This document shows, piece by piece, positions 24,945 through 36,730 of a DNA stretch of 64,000 nt. The translations under genes and the position numbers were made by a program. Under the pieces are notes generated by a model. It ran no database searches. It was not told where the DNA came from and worked only from the letters and a program-made list of their open reading frames with translations. The first letter of the stretch is position 1, and each line of letters begins with the position of its first letter. The DNA is taken from positions 3,100,001 to 3,164,000 of the forward strand of contig JBLDXI010000020.1 of the NCBI GenBank assembly GCA_047495785.1, given 5' to 3'. The stretch is from Lepidodermella squamata. Its lineage: Eukaryota; Gastrotricha.

Positions 24945-25565
24945 GTTTCATCAACATTGGGGTGAGGGGGAAGCACCGTCCCCTCCAACGACGTGGAGGG
25001 GATCTCGTAGGGGTGGTTCGAGTCCGTACCCATTACCCAGGAGAGTAGAGAAAAAGAAAGAAAAGGCTAGCGCAGCGTAAGCCTTGTCGAACTCTCCTGG
25101 ATGGGGGCGCGACTCTGGGAGTTCCGAAGGAACGCCAGTTCCTTTACACGTGTTTTACACATACGCCGTAGATTACCACGAACGAAGTGAGATAGATCTT
25201 AGGCGGACCACCCCGCATTTTCCGTGTTGGTTAACAGGACATACTCCGATCGACTTGCCCGATTTATGGTGGTATCCTGGACCCCTCAGGACCTCCCAGA
25301 AACTTTTTCAGCTCAATCGGACCTTCCGTTGATTTTTTAGAAATTAGGACGGTTTTTTCCTATTTTACCGTATTTTTTGGTCACGTGACCCGGACTGGGT
25401 AGTATAGTGCAGGGCAGTAGGAGGATATGATAGGTACACCAAAAAACAAACCACGCTGACCAAAGCTTCCGAGCCAGCCAACAGGCTGGCCCCTCGCCCC
25501 TGGGGGAGAGGGGCCCACAAGAGACCAACAATGCAAGCTAACGACCAATGAGCAAACGACAAAAC
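24945..25565 (+). repeat. Structured repeat R, copy R3
   Basis: The left half equals R5; the variable centre (agatcttaggcgg...) is unlike any other copy; the right half is close to R2 and R4. It is not next to a Helitron-like gene, so R can occur on its own. Confidence 0.75.
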
Positions 25566-25588
25566 GGCAATATAACGGCAATTTGATA

Positions 25589-25765
25589 CAGTCAGTCCTC
25601 GCCATAGTACAGTCCGATATAGTACACTTATTCGTCATAGTAGACGTTAAGGCCGGTCCCAATTATGAGCTAACAAGGTAACTATGACTCGCAAGGGTAC
25701 ACTTTTCGTTTAGGTACACCGTTTTCTTGTCTCCCGTGAAAGTGTACAATAGCGAATTCTGACTG
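25589..25765. mobile_element. Small MITE with CAGTCAG termini and TA target duplication
   Basis: A 177-bp element flanked by TA on both sides (25587-25588 and 25766-25767). The termini begin CAGTCAG and match imperfectly for about 22 bp (CAGTCAG, TCGC, AT and GTAC are shared). It has no coding capacity. The TA target and CAG ends fit the Tc1/mariner/pogo superfamily; the exact family is not known. Confidence 0.65.
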
Positions 25766-25767
25766 TA

Positions 25768-28102
25768 TATAACAATAGTGATTCTTTCAAAATTTGAAAT
25801 GTCGTGGGTTCGAACCCCAAGCTCTCGTTTAACTTCTCTCTAAAGATTTATTTCAACCTCATGCTCTCGCTGTTAGCGATTTCTTCGTCACCGAGTTTAA
25901 TTCAATTTATTCATGTCATTCAATTGTACTCTGATCAATTTTTTCAACTATGTTCCGAAACTGTGAAACCTCGAAAAGGGAGCTCGAGGGTTCGAACTCA
26001 AGCTCTCGTTTAACCGCTCTCATGCTTCGTTCTCAGCGTAGTAGTTATCATCGACATCGATTTAACTTGTGGATGTAATTCGATTGTACCCTGCTTAATT
26101 TGTTACTCAACTTTTTTGAAAATTTGAAATTTCAAAGGAAGGTCGTGGTTTCGAAGCCAAGCTCTTGTTCTTTCGCTCTCTAACGCTTTCTTTCATCATC
26201 ATGCGTTTTCAGCGTTTTTGCCACCGGCAACGTCAATTCAACTCTATATTTTTATAAACGCCATAGATGCGATATCATAACTGAGCTACGTAGGCTGCTT
26301 AGTTCCTGCAGATACCTTGATACTGTCTATCAATAGGTTTAAACGTTGTAGACGACATGGTGTTCACTCGGTGTGTTCCCTGAATTTTTGGAAAAATGCT
26401 ATAAGAGCAATATGAAATAACGCAAATGATATTTTTTCTATGAGCTCATGGCAAAGATGTTATTGGACGCAAGATATGTAAAGATTGCCTATCAGTAATG
26501 CCAATAACTACAATGAATTGATGTACCATCATCGTTTACAGGGAATACGGAAATACTCAGTCCGAATATTTATAGACGAATCGGTTTTCACTCGGTGTGT
26601 TCCCAATTTTATACGGAAATCGTGATTGTACCCTGCTTAATTTCTTAAAAGATTTTTTTGTAAATTTTTGGAGGCGAAAGAAAGGTGGAGGTTCCAAAGA
26701 AAGGTTCGAACCCATGCTTTCGTTTACTGCTCTCCAGGGCGACAAGAGATCATAAATTGACGAAAGATATAAGTGAGCAAACTACAAAAGAGCAAGTCTT
26801 ATTACTGTTAAAATCCAAGGTCCAAAGTCCAAGGCTCAAGGCCCAAGGTTCAAGGTCCAAGGTCGAAGCCAAGCTCTCGTTCAAGTGTTCTCCGAGGATT
26901 TCCATCATCTTAATGCATTCGTTCTTGGGGATACCGTCATCACCGACATCGATACAACCTGTCGATGTTATTTAATTGCACCATGCTAAATGTTTTCCAG
27001 CAATTTATTCCGATTTTGTGTCTCGTTCAAGCCAGAGAAACTGCGTTATCTACACTCTACCCGTCAAGCGTCCACTATTTATTCCAGAGTACCTTGAACT
27101 TCGAGATTCCCTATATGATTCCTACTGAAATGCATCAGCGATATCGATTCACCTTGTGGATGTGATTGAGACGTATTCTGTTTAATTATTTCGAATAATT
27201 TGTTAAAACTTCCAAATTCTAAACGAAGCTCGTGGGCTCGAACCCAAGCTGTTCTTGAGTGACTTCTTTCATCCTCATGCTCTCGTTCTCAGCGTCATCT
27301 TCATTCTTCATACTCATCACCGACATCGATTTCACTTGTCAAAGCTATTTTAAAAATTTGAGGCCAAAGGAAGGTCGAGGGTTCGAACCCAAGCGTTGTT
27401 TACTGTTCTTCAGGCCGCCGGAAGATGATAAATTGACGATAGATACAAAAGAGCAAATCTTATTATGATAAATTCAAAGGTCCAAGGTCGTGGGCTCGAA
27501 CCCAAGTGCTCTCCAATAATATCTTTCATCCTCATTATTTGGTTCTCGGCGTTATCGTCATCACTGACATGGATTCAAAATATACTTGTCATTCAATTGG
27601 ACCCTGTTTTATTATCCTTGCTATTCAATTGTAACCTCAACAACTTAAAACGAAGGTCCAAGGTCAAAGGTCCACGTTCCAAGGTCCAAGGTCCAAGGTC
27701 GTGGGTTCGGACCCAAGCTCTCGTTTAGCTGCTTTCCTATGATTCCAATGATCATCCTCATGCTTTCGTACTCACCGTTATGTCATCACCGACATCGATT
27801 CAACTTGTCGATGTTATTCAGTTGTACCTTGATCAATTTTTTCCAAGCATCTTTTGAAAATTTCAAATTCCAAAGAACGGTCCTAGGTTCGAACCCAAGC
27901 TCTCGATCTTTTGCTCTGTAACGCCTTCTTTCATCCTCATGCTCTCGTTCTCGGCGTTAACGTCATCACTGACATCGATTTAACTTGTACATGTTATTCA
28001 ATTCCTACCTGCTTAATTTGTGATAAGTGTTTTTTTGAAAATTTCAAAGGAAGGTCGTGGGCTCGAACCCAAGCTTTCGTTTAACTGCTCCCCGATGAGA
28101 TT
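25768..28102 (+). repeat. Dispersed satellite units, degenerate
   Basis: About ten loosely periodic units of roughly 180-220 bp. Recurrent blocks are ctttcatcctcatgctctcg, cgtcatcaccgacatcgatt, aacttgt-gatgttattcaattg-accctg, and aaggtcgtgggttcgaaccc-agctctcgtt. Two low-complexity stretches of aaggtccaaggtcc type lie near 26815-26870 and 27650-27700. No gene is supported; the short frames are repeat-derived. Confidence 0.75.
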
Positions 28103-28382
28103 AACCTAGATTAATGATAGCGTGGTACAAGAAACACGATAACATAACATAACTGAACAAAGCCTCCATACAACCGAAAGGCGACTTTGTTGTTAGTGTC
28201 TAGTTCAAGCCGAATCACTTAGTGAAAGGAGAAACAGCGTTATCTACGTTTCTCCTTTCACTAAGTGATTCGGCTTGAACTAGACACTAACAACAAAGCT
28301 CGCCTTTCGGTTGTATGGAGGCTTTGTTCAGTTATGTTATGTTATCGTGTTCTTGTACCACGCTTATTCATTAATCTAGGTT
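28103..28382. repeat. 280-bp near-perfect inverted repeat
   Basis: The left arm 28103-28235 and the right arm 28248-28382 are reverse complements with only a few mismatches and indels, separated by 12 nt (agcgttatctac). It could be a foldback element, a palindromic duplication or a template-switch product. A related partial sequence (gttcaagcc...gcgttatctac) lies near 27026. Confidence 0.85.
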
Positions 28383-29104
28383 TAATTCTTCGGGAGCCAG
28401 TTAACGAAAGTCGTGGGTTCGAAGCCCAAGCTTTTGTTTACTGCTCTCCAGGCCGAAAAGAGATCATAAATTGAAGATGGATACAAGAGAGCAAACTACA
28501 AAAGAGCAAGTCTTATTACTGTTAAATTCCAAGGTCCAAAGTCCAAGGCTCAAGGCCCAAGGTTCAAGGTCCAAGGTCGAAGCCAAGCTCTCGTTCAAGT
28601 GTTCTCCATGGATTTCTGTCATCCTAATGCATTCGTTCTTTGCGTTAAAGAGCAGGGAATGCGAAAACTGTTCAAAGTCAATAAAAATACGTGTAGACGA
28701 TTCAGTGTTAAGGCGGTTTGTTCCTCTTTATTTTGATAAAACGCCATAGCTGCGATAACATGATATGACTGAGCTTCGTAAGCTGGTTTTGACCTTAAAA
28801 TATGTAAAATATGTAAAATTATCCTAAAATCTGTAGATAAATATAAGTCAAGGTCGATTGAAAAAGCCTGCGGCAAATAATTTGTGCATTTTGCACATTA
28901 ATCTGTGGGTTTACCCGTAATCGACTACAGAGAATCCGAATATGACATCCATTTTATTATAAAGAGGGGCCCACGAGAGACCAACAATGCAAGCTAACGA
29001 CAAATGAGCAAACGACAAAACGGCAATATAAATATAAGTCATGGTCGATTGAAAAAGCCTGCGGCAAATAATTTGTGCATTTTGCACATTAATCTATGGG
29101 TTTA
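28383..29104. repeat. Mosaic of repeat fragments
   Basis: Satellite pieces, a second aaggtccaaggtc tract near 28530-28580 that closely matches 26815-26870, a copy of the ctacagagaatccgaatatgac motif near 28923, and a truncated right end of R at 28966-29040. No gene seen. Confidence 0.65.
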
Positions 29105-30606
29105 AGTACTAATGATAGCGTGGTACAATAACAAACACGTTGACATATGATATCTCAACGAAGCCGTCATTCACCAGATCTGGATACGGAATCCTCGCCA
29201 TTTAATTCAACCTTGATTAATATTTTGCAAACATTTTTCGAAACTTTGAAGTATCCAAGTAGGGTCCAAAAATTGGATTGTTTTACCCTGATTGTTTTTT
29301 ACAACAACCTCTCGAAACTTCGAAACTTCAAAACATGGTCGTGGGTTCGAACCCGATCACTCTTTTTTCTACTCTTCAATTTGTTCTTTAACCTAATTCT
29401 TGCATCCGTATGATCTCGTTCTCGGCGTTTTCGTCATCAGCAACATCGAATAAACTTATCCTTGTCATTCAATTGTATCCTGATCAATTATTATTAATTT
29501 GTTTACCAAAATTTGAATTTCCAAAAGAAGGCCGATTGTTTGTTACACTTCAGCTCAAACCTTCTTGTTTCGTTCCTTCCGTTCTCTTCATCAGTGACAT
29601 CGATTCTCCCAATTCATGTCATTCAATTGTTACCCCGATTAATTGTTACAACAACCTCTCGAAACTTCGAAACTTCAGCTCAAACCTTCTTGTTTCGTTC
29701 CTTCCGTTCTCTTCATCAGTGACATCGATTCTCCCAATTCATGTCATTCAATTGTTACCCCGATTAATTGTTACAACAACCTCTCGAAACTTCGAAACTT
29801 CGGCTCAAACCTTCTTTTTTGTTCTTTTTGCGTTCTCGTCATCAGTGAGATCGATTCTCCCAATTCATGTCATTCAATTGTTACCCCGATTAAATGTTAC
29901 AACAACCTCTCGAAACTTCGGAACTTCGGCTCAAACCTTCTTTTTTGTTCTTTTTGCGTTCTCGTCATCAGTGAGATCGATTCTCCCAATTCATGTCATT
30001 CAATTGTTTTGAATGACATGAATTCATTTTATTAAATTCTTACACCGATTAATTTTTACAACAACCTCTCGAAACTTGGAAAATTAAACTCAAACCTTCT
30101 TGTTTTGTTCTTTGCGTTCTCGTCATCTCGTCATCTCGTCATCTCGTCAACTTGAATACATTCACTATTTTTTTCTACGTTTTCTTTCTTTGTGGTTTCC
30201 TTATTTTTATTTTCTAAACTTCATGTTTTCCTTTCTGGCGTTCTTGTCATCAGTCGAAACTGTCGAATCTTCGAAACTTTAAACCATGCTCGTTGTTTCG
30301 AATCCTATCTCTTCTTTTCTCTTCTTTTCGTCTTTTCGCTCTCAAATTGTATTCACTATGTTCTTTCTTTCTTTGCGTCCTCGGCATCAGGGACATCATT
30401 CTACCAATCCATTCTACCAATGTCATTCGATTGTTACCGTGATTGTTTACTACAAGAAATTCTTGCAACTTCGTAACTTCAAAACATGGTCGTGGTTTCC
30501 AACTCGATCTCTCGTAGTTTCACTCTCCGAACTTTCTTGTTTTCTTTCTTTGCGTTCTTGTAATCAAAGACATCGATTCTACTAATTCAGGCCATTCAAC
30601 TGTACC
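29105..30606 (+). repeat. Dispersed satellite units, includes recent local tandem copies
   Basis: 29105-29270 repeats 24225-24390 (tgatagcgnggtacaataac and following). From 29545 to about 30010 a unit of roughly 120 bp (cagctcaaacc to ttaccccgatt) is tandemly repeated at least four times, with interunit divergence of a few percent. The remainder is degenerate. No gene supported. Confidence 0.75.
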
Positions 30607-31237
30607 TCAAATGTCATCAACGTTGGGGTGAGGGGGAAGCATCATCCCCTCCAATGACGTGGAGGGGATCTCGTAGGGGTGGTTAGAGTCCTTCCGCCGT
30701 GCGCAGCACCCAGGAGAGTAGAGAAAAAGAAAGAAAAGGCTAGCGCAGCGTTAGCCTTGTGGAACTCTCCTGGATGGGGGCGCGATATGAGAGTTCCGAA
30801 GGAACGTAGTTCCTTACAAGTGTTTTACACATACGCCGTAGATTACCACGAACGAAGTGAGATACCTTCCGAAAGGCACCCCCCGGGAACGAGTTGGTTA
30901 ATAGGACATACTCAGATCAACTTACCCGATTTATGGTGGTATCCTGGACCCCTCAGGACCTCCCAGAAGTTTTTTCAGCTCAATCGGAGCTTCCGTTGAT
31001 TTTCTAGAAATTAGGACGGTTTTTTCTTATTTTACCGTATTTTTTGGTCACGTGACCTGAAATGGGTAGTATATGAGGGGACAGTAGGAGGATATGATAG
31101 GTACACCAAAAAACAAACCACGCTGACCAAAGCTTCCCAGCCAGCTGACAGGCTGGCCCCTCGCCCCTGGGGGAGAGGGGCCCACAATAGATCAACAATG
31201 CAAGCTCGCGACTAAAGAGCAAACGACAAAAAGGCAA
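30607..31237 (+). repeat. Structured repeat R, copy R4
   Basis: The most divergent left half (for example catcatcccctccaatgacg) and its own variable centre (accttccgaaaggcac). From about 30995 it is identical to R2 and leads into the same right flank Y. Confidence 0.75.
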
Positions 31238-32574
31238 TATAAATAAAATGCAAGGTCAATTGAAAAGACGTGAGGCAAATAAATTGTGAATTATGCATTT
31301 AAAGCAACAGAATTACCCGTAATCGACTACGGAGAATCCGAATACGACATTCATTTTGTTAAAGCAATGATAATCCAATGATAATCACTTCAACAAATTT
31401 CGCGCTCGAGCAGCTGCGTTACGGACTACGGAGAATCCGAATATGACATTTATTTCATTATCGAAATATGATAACCCATGATAACCCTTCAAACCATTTT
31501 CGCCCTCCTTTTACCCACTTTCGCCGCGCCACTTGCGTATTTTCACCACGAGTTGCGTATCTTTCACCACCTAACAACTTACGACGCATCACTGTTGAGG
31601 TAAGAAACTTCGAACAAGCACTTCAAATTATGCGCCACATCGACCCATCGACATCGAGCTGCGTATCGCTGAGGACCATCTCATCATTGTTGTAAATTCA
31701 GTCATTCATGTACACTGATGATTGTTATACGTTATACGTATGTGTTCCTTGTGATATGAGTTCTTTGAGAACCTTGTGGAATATGTGTTAAACGTGATTC
31801 ACCACAAAAGATCCGCCTTGAAACACAGCTAACTTACACTGCCTTTTTGTGTCCATTGCCATAGAAGGTGCATTTTGCACATTAATCTATGGGTTTACCC
31901 GTAATCGACTACGGAGAATCCGAATATGACATCCATTTTATTATAAAGCAATCCTAACCCCATGATAATCCTTCCAATAATTTTCCAAAAATGTTCCGGC
32001 TCGCGCGGCTGCGCCGCACTCGCTGAAAGAGTTGCGTAACTTTAACCACCTTACAACTTAACGAATCCTCACCGATGAGGTAAGAAACTTGCAAGTGTGA
32101 ATATGCACAGTTTCACATAGCAAAAACCAGCAAGTTGGACATGGCACCCCATTAAAAAACCAAATTAGCCAAATTAGCTGAACATGTTCTTTACGAAGAA
32201 ATGTTTCATATTTCGACGTTTTCGTCATCAACAATTTTTTATATTATTTAATTCAACCCTGCTTGATATTTTACAAACATTATTCGAAACTTCTAAGAAA
32301 GGTCCATAAAGTTTCACATTTCACAAAATGCATTTTTATTTTTCATTCATGCTACTACGAAGTACTAATGATAGCGCGGTACAATAACAAACACGTTGAC
32401 ATATGATATCTCAACGAAGCCGTCATTCACCAGATCTGGATACGGAATCCTCGCCACTTAATTCAACGTTGATTAATATTTTGCAAACATTTTTCGAAAC
32501 TTTTAAGTATCCCAGTAGGGTCCAAAAAGTTCAACATTTCCCTTGACAATACCCTCGGGAAGTAGCTGTAGCGC
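30995..32574 (+). repeat. 1.58-kb duplicated block Y, second copy
   Basis: Matches 22856-24435 base for base as far as I can see, ending at the same gtagcgc. The sharp right end shared by both copies suggests an element boundary or a recombination end point. Confidence 0.85.
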
Positions 32575-33189
32575 CAGTTTTTTCGAGCTGTACGGCTCTG
32601 TGATGCATTACTCAAATTTCGAACTCGTAAATGGGAGGGAAACCAGATCCTTCACAACTTCACTGGTCTTCTTTTTATAACAAAATCATTCCATCCCATA
32701 TCTTGCGTCACACGCCGCGTTCACACGCGCATGATTGAGGTTGGAGGTCTTCGACTTTAAAATGATAACCCTACCAGCAATCCGTGCTAACGATTACGTC
32801 AGCCGGGAAAGTTCATCTTTTTCGGACCTTCATCAGCGGGAACGATTACGTCTCATAAAAAAACTAGTTGTTCCCTTCCACGGTCCCGTATATTTCGCGT
32901 TGCAGAGATTGTGGATGTTCCCCAGGCAAAATTGAACTTTAAAGTACAAGTTCCCAACTGCCGTATCGCGCGGAATAATTACTGCAAAGGTTTACCTGCC
33001 ATTCTCGTTATCACTTCTAAATAACGTAAAACAGTCTCGTATCAATTTCGTTGATTTTCGATTTTCACTACATTTAAGGAAAATATATAGTTGGTGCTTG
33101 ACGTACCGAAAAATGAGTGTGTAGTCTGATTCAATGTTAGGGTTCGTATTGTTCGCTTTTAGAGCGGCGTCCTTTTCAAGCTTCACTTT
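32575..33189. other. Unique-looking sequence without gene
   Basis: About 600 bp that is not part of the satellite or R families. A 66-codon frame at 32735 has no start context or recognisable family. A short stretch near 32963 (tatcgcgcggaataa) resembles one inside intron 8 of the Rep-helicase gene near 14359. Confidence 0.35.
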
Positions 33190-33772
33190 CCGCCCCGTTC
33201 ACTTTCAAAGGAAGGTCGAGGGTTCGAACCCAAGCTTTCGTTGAACTGCTCTCTAATGATTTCTGTCAACATGCTCTCGCTGTTGGCGATATTTGGTCAT
33301 CGACTTCAATTCAACTTCAATTCAATCCTTGTCATTCAATTGTAACCTCAACAATTTGTTTTTCAAGAAATTACCGAAACTTCGGATAGTCGTTGGTTCG
33401 AACCCAAACCCTCGTTCAACTGCTCAGCAACGATTTCTTTCATCCGTATGCTCTCAATCTTGGCGTTAACGTCGTTACCGAAATCGATTTACCTTGTACA
33501 TGTTATTCAATCGCACCCTGCTTGAATTAGTATGCCAATTTTTTGAAAATTTAAAAGTTAAAAGGTCGAGGTTTCGAACCCAAGCTTTCGTTGAACTGCT
33601 TTGTGATGATTTCGTTCTCCTTCATGCAGCCAGAAGCTCTTGACGTCTAAATGCTCTCGTTTTCGGCGTCAACGTCATTACCGAGATCGATTCAGTTTGT
33701 ACATTCAATCGCTCCCTCCTTCAATTTTTATAACAATCTCGTCATCAGTGACATGGATTCTACCAATTCATG
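33190..33772 (+). repeat. Satellite units left of the Polinton
   Basis: Three degenerate units with the usual blocks (ggtcgagggttcgaacccaa, cgttctcg, catcagtgacatgg). The last unit is interrupted at 33772 by the Polinton and continues after 58211. Confidence 0.8.
33767..33772 (+). repeat. Target-site duplication TTCATG, left
   Basis: TTCATG directly precedes the AGCAGTAGG terminus. The identical hexamer follows the right terminus at 58206-58211. Six-bp duplications are typical of Polinton integration. Confidence 0.9.
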
Positions 33773-34062
33773 AGCAGTAGGAATCGGCCGATCCTAGGCC
33801 AGCCACCTCAAAATAAAATTTTCATCTTTTATCATATTCTCCGCGGCAAATCTTCGGCTTTTCGCATAGCCCATGCGAAATGCAAAAATCATCACCAACG
33901 AGTCAAAATCACCGCCTAGGCATATCCAGCTCAAATTAAATTGAGTTTCACCGAACATCAGAATTTTCCGCTCTAAAAAATTTGAGAATAGCCTGAAAAG
34001 GGGTTGTTTTCAGAACACCACCTAGAAATGAAATTTACTCCGGATAAGACGCCCTGCGCACT
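33773..34062 (+). repeat. Polinton terminal inverted repeat, left
   Basis: Aligns to the reverse complement of the right end for about 290 bp at roughly 90 percent identity, ending near gacgccctgc. It contains a hairpin at 33860-33880. Confidence 0.9.
33860..33880 (+). repeat. Stem-loop in left TIR
   Basis: Perfect 8-bp arms TTTCGCAT and ATGCGAAA around the loop AGCCC. In the right TIR, read in TIR orientation, the same arms enclose GGGCT, the inverted loop. Confidence 0.85.
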
Positions 34063-34538
34063 GTTTTTTCATTGCTAAAGGGTTACCCGTCAATCATGCG
34101 ACGACGCCTGTGTAAATTTTGAATTTTCCGCCAAAGTAAAAAAGCATGCGGCAAATAATTATTAAATAAAAAAATAAAACATATCAATTTATTATTCCTA
34201 GTTAACATACATTCTGAAAATGAAGAAAATAACATAAACTTTTTTTTTATTCAAAGTGACCTTGACCGCAAGGTGCGTGGCGTGCACGGAACAGCCAAAA
34301 CGAGTTTTTTCATGCTCTGGAACCTTCTTCCGGCGCTTTTAAACCGCTGCAGCTCCGCAGATCAGTATCATTCATGCGAATTACAACTTAACTCAATCGT
34401 TTCAGATAATGAATTTCGCGATTCTGTATTTTTTATAATTTTATAATTTATAATTTATTAATTTATTTTAAATAATATTTTTGAATAAATTCATTTTTAT
34501 TTATTTTTATTTATCTGTTTATTTTTAGATAAATTAAA
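34063..34538. other. AT-rich leader of left Polinton cargo
   Basis: Noncoding, strongly AT-rich after 34420. A possible acceptor (tttatttttag, ending 34530) just before the first ATG hints at a 5' UTR intron. No gene seen. Confidence 0.35.
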
Positions 34539-35243
34539 ATGAATAATCTGGAAGACCTGGCCAATCAACTTGGAGCTAGTCATGCGAAATCTACTCTAAA
34601 AATTCTGGAGGAGATGGGCTTATCGGCAGCAGAACGACAGCCAATTGCTAAGGAGATAGATCGCATCAAGCCAAAGAAAGCAAAACTTATGAATAAAATT
34701 CAATACAATCAGCAATTAATTAAATCAATCTTAGATAGGTGGCGACAAGATGAAAAAGTGAGTCTTTTTTTTTTATTTATGTTATGTCAACTGTTTTCTT
34801 AATATTTTTAGACTCCAAATCTTCACGCGCATAGAATTGGAGAATTATACAATCTTGTCATTTCTGCCGATACCGATATGCTTAGGAAAATGTTGGATTA
34901 CTTAAAAACTTGCTTCTTACCCAGTAGTAATAGTGCAATTCTACAGACATATTATGATGACTTAAGCAATCTACTCAATCTTACTAAAGATACTGTTTTC
35001 TTTGTCTTGGAATATCATGTACTCGCTGTTAATTTAGAACAAGTCAAGGGAAAGGCTAAAGATATGGTAGCGAAGAAGTTAGCAAATGTGAACAATGTTA
35101 TTGATAGTGCCATTCCTTCTATTATGAATCCTTTTAGTCTACCTTCTCTTCAATCTAGCAATCATCCTGGATCTGATGTTGCCAACTCTTCGCTTGAAAT
35201 TGATGAGATTTGTGACCAGTTGAAGGGAATAGCATCTGAATGA
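34539..35243 (+). CDS. Spliced cargo protein L1, function unknown
   Basis: Exons 34539-34757 and 34812-35243 join in phase 0 across a 54-bp intron (gtgagt...tttttag), giving about 216 residues. It is rich in charged helices: an N-terminal Leu/Glu/Lys-rich segment (residues 1-73), then a second helical part with a Ser/Pro-rich tail. No signal peptide or membrane segment is apparent. I do not recognise the family. It lies between the left TIR and the polymerase and runs in the same direction as the next spliced gene, so both are probably carried by the element. An intron is unusual beside the intronless virion genes and suggests nuclear expression or a host origin. Confidence 0.6.
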
Positions 35244-35337
35244 GTGTTCAATCTATTTCTGAAAATTATGTTATGAACAATTATTTTGAAAAACCAAGTT
35301 CAATAAATCTGCAATTACAATCTTTCTATATTTTTAG

Positions 35338-36260
35338 ATGAATGTTAGCAAAATATTTACTGATGCTATTGGGCGTGGGCGAAAGAAAACCAGAAATTCT
35401 CTGAAGCTCCGAATCGCGAAGAAATTCCATGCTGGCATCATGGCCCATAATAAGGATCTCAATGAAGTTCTGGCCTTCGTTGAAAAAGTCCGTCAATCGA
35501 AGCCTAATGAGCCAATGAAGCGCGTCATCGACTTGGCTAAGAAACTTCCTGACGTTTCTTTGATTGAACCAGTTGAAACTAAGCGTCCGACGAAACCGAA
35601 GAAAAAACGTGCTGGCGAAGAGGCTGAATATCAAGTCGTCGGCGACAACAGCGATGATGAATCTGGTATAGATGAAACAAGAGATGACGATGACGTAGCT
35701 TCTAATCATACGGCCTCCACTGAAGCTAGTAACGATGTTATTAAGGTACTGTATTAATTATTAATTGCTCGGAATTAAAACGATTCTGTCTTTAGATTTA
35801 CGGCGCCGAATATGATATTAGCAGCAACGACAAAATTTGTGATATGTTTGTTAAATTGTATAATGCTAGTTATGATGGTATTGCGAACTTAACTTCTATC
35901 ACTGATTCCCGTTCTGTAGAATCGATTGTAGAGTTTGTAAAAGAAAAGCAAAAATCGTTCAATAAGATTAAAGGCCTACAATTGTTATGTTCTTACTATA
36001 CTGCCGAAGCCGTCGATAAACTTTATGGAATGTTTGAAGATAAGAAAGAATTCTATAAACTTGTTTCTGTACAATTCAACTTCGGTAAAACATGGATATC
36101 TTATCTCTTAAAACTATTCAAATATTATAGATCATATCCAAAGCTTATGAATTGTGCCATCCCGCTTAAACAAATGCTCTACTTAGCTGAAAATACTTCT
36201 ATTCTAACATTCTTAGCTGGTAATAAAGCATTTTATGAGACATTAGGATCCAGAGTGTGA
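35338..36260 (+). CDS. Spliced cargo protein L2, function unknown
   Basis: Exons 35338-35745 and 35796-36260 join in phase 0 over a 50-bp intron (gtactg...tctttag); about 290 residues. The N-terminal part is basic (GRGRKKTRNSLKLR), followed by a Lys-rich segment (KRPTKPKKKR) that looks like a nuclear localisation signal and a long acidic run (DDES...DDDDV). The C-terminal 150 residues are helical with conserved-looking aromatic positions. Its composition suggests a nuclear, nucleic-acid-associated protein; no family is recognised. The ATG directly follows tttttag, so an upstream noncoding exon is possible. Confidence 0.6.
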
Positions 36261-36285
36261 TTACTTAAGCGTATCTCGTAAACTT

Positions 36286-36640
36286 GAAATCTTATGAATT
36301 ATAAAATCTCATATTATGTGATCATTATTATCATGGTATGTTACAGATTTGCGTTGTTCACCCAGGTGAACGTGAAATTCTGTTACAATCCTTTCATCGT
36401 TAAATCTTATGAATTATAAAATCTCGTATTATGTGTTCATTATTATCATGGTATGTTACAGATTTGCGTTGTTCACCCAGGTGAACGTGAAATTCTGTTA
36501 CAATCCTATCATCGTTAAATCTTATGAATTATAAAATCTCGTATTATGTGTTCATTATTATCATGGTATGTTACAGATTTGCGTTGTTCACCCAGGTGAA
36601 CAGTGTGCTATTAATTGAATCAGTCGAGCTTGATTGAATG
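36286..36640. repeat. 115-bp tandem repeat with palindrome, three units
   Basis: Three units with a 115-bp period lie between the convergent ends of the left cargo gene and the polymerase gene. Each contains GTTCACCCAGGTGAAC (36356-36371, 36471-36486, 36586-36601), two 7-bp arms around CA, followed in two units by a gtgaaattctgttac block. A role as a transcription end site, a protein-binding site or a replication element is possible. Confidence 0.85.
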
Positions 36641-36730
36641 ATCAAAATTATGATTAATGCCTAATAAAATTAATAAGGAATAAGTAATAAGTACCGGTGT
36701 TTTTATCTGTAGTAATAGCAGCTTTACACA

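Noticed and set aside
29410-30035. Long frames in the satellite region (up to 200 codons)
   Set aside because: They consist of tandem repeat units whose length happens to keep the frame open; the protein repeats low-complexity Ser/Phe blocks.
32735-32935. 66-codon frame in unique sequence
   Set aside because: No family, start context, splice sites or second copy support it.
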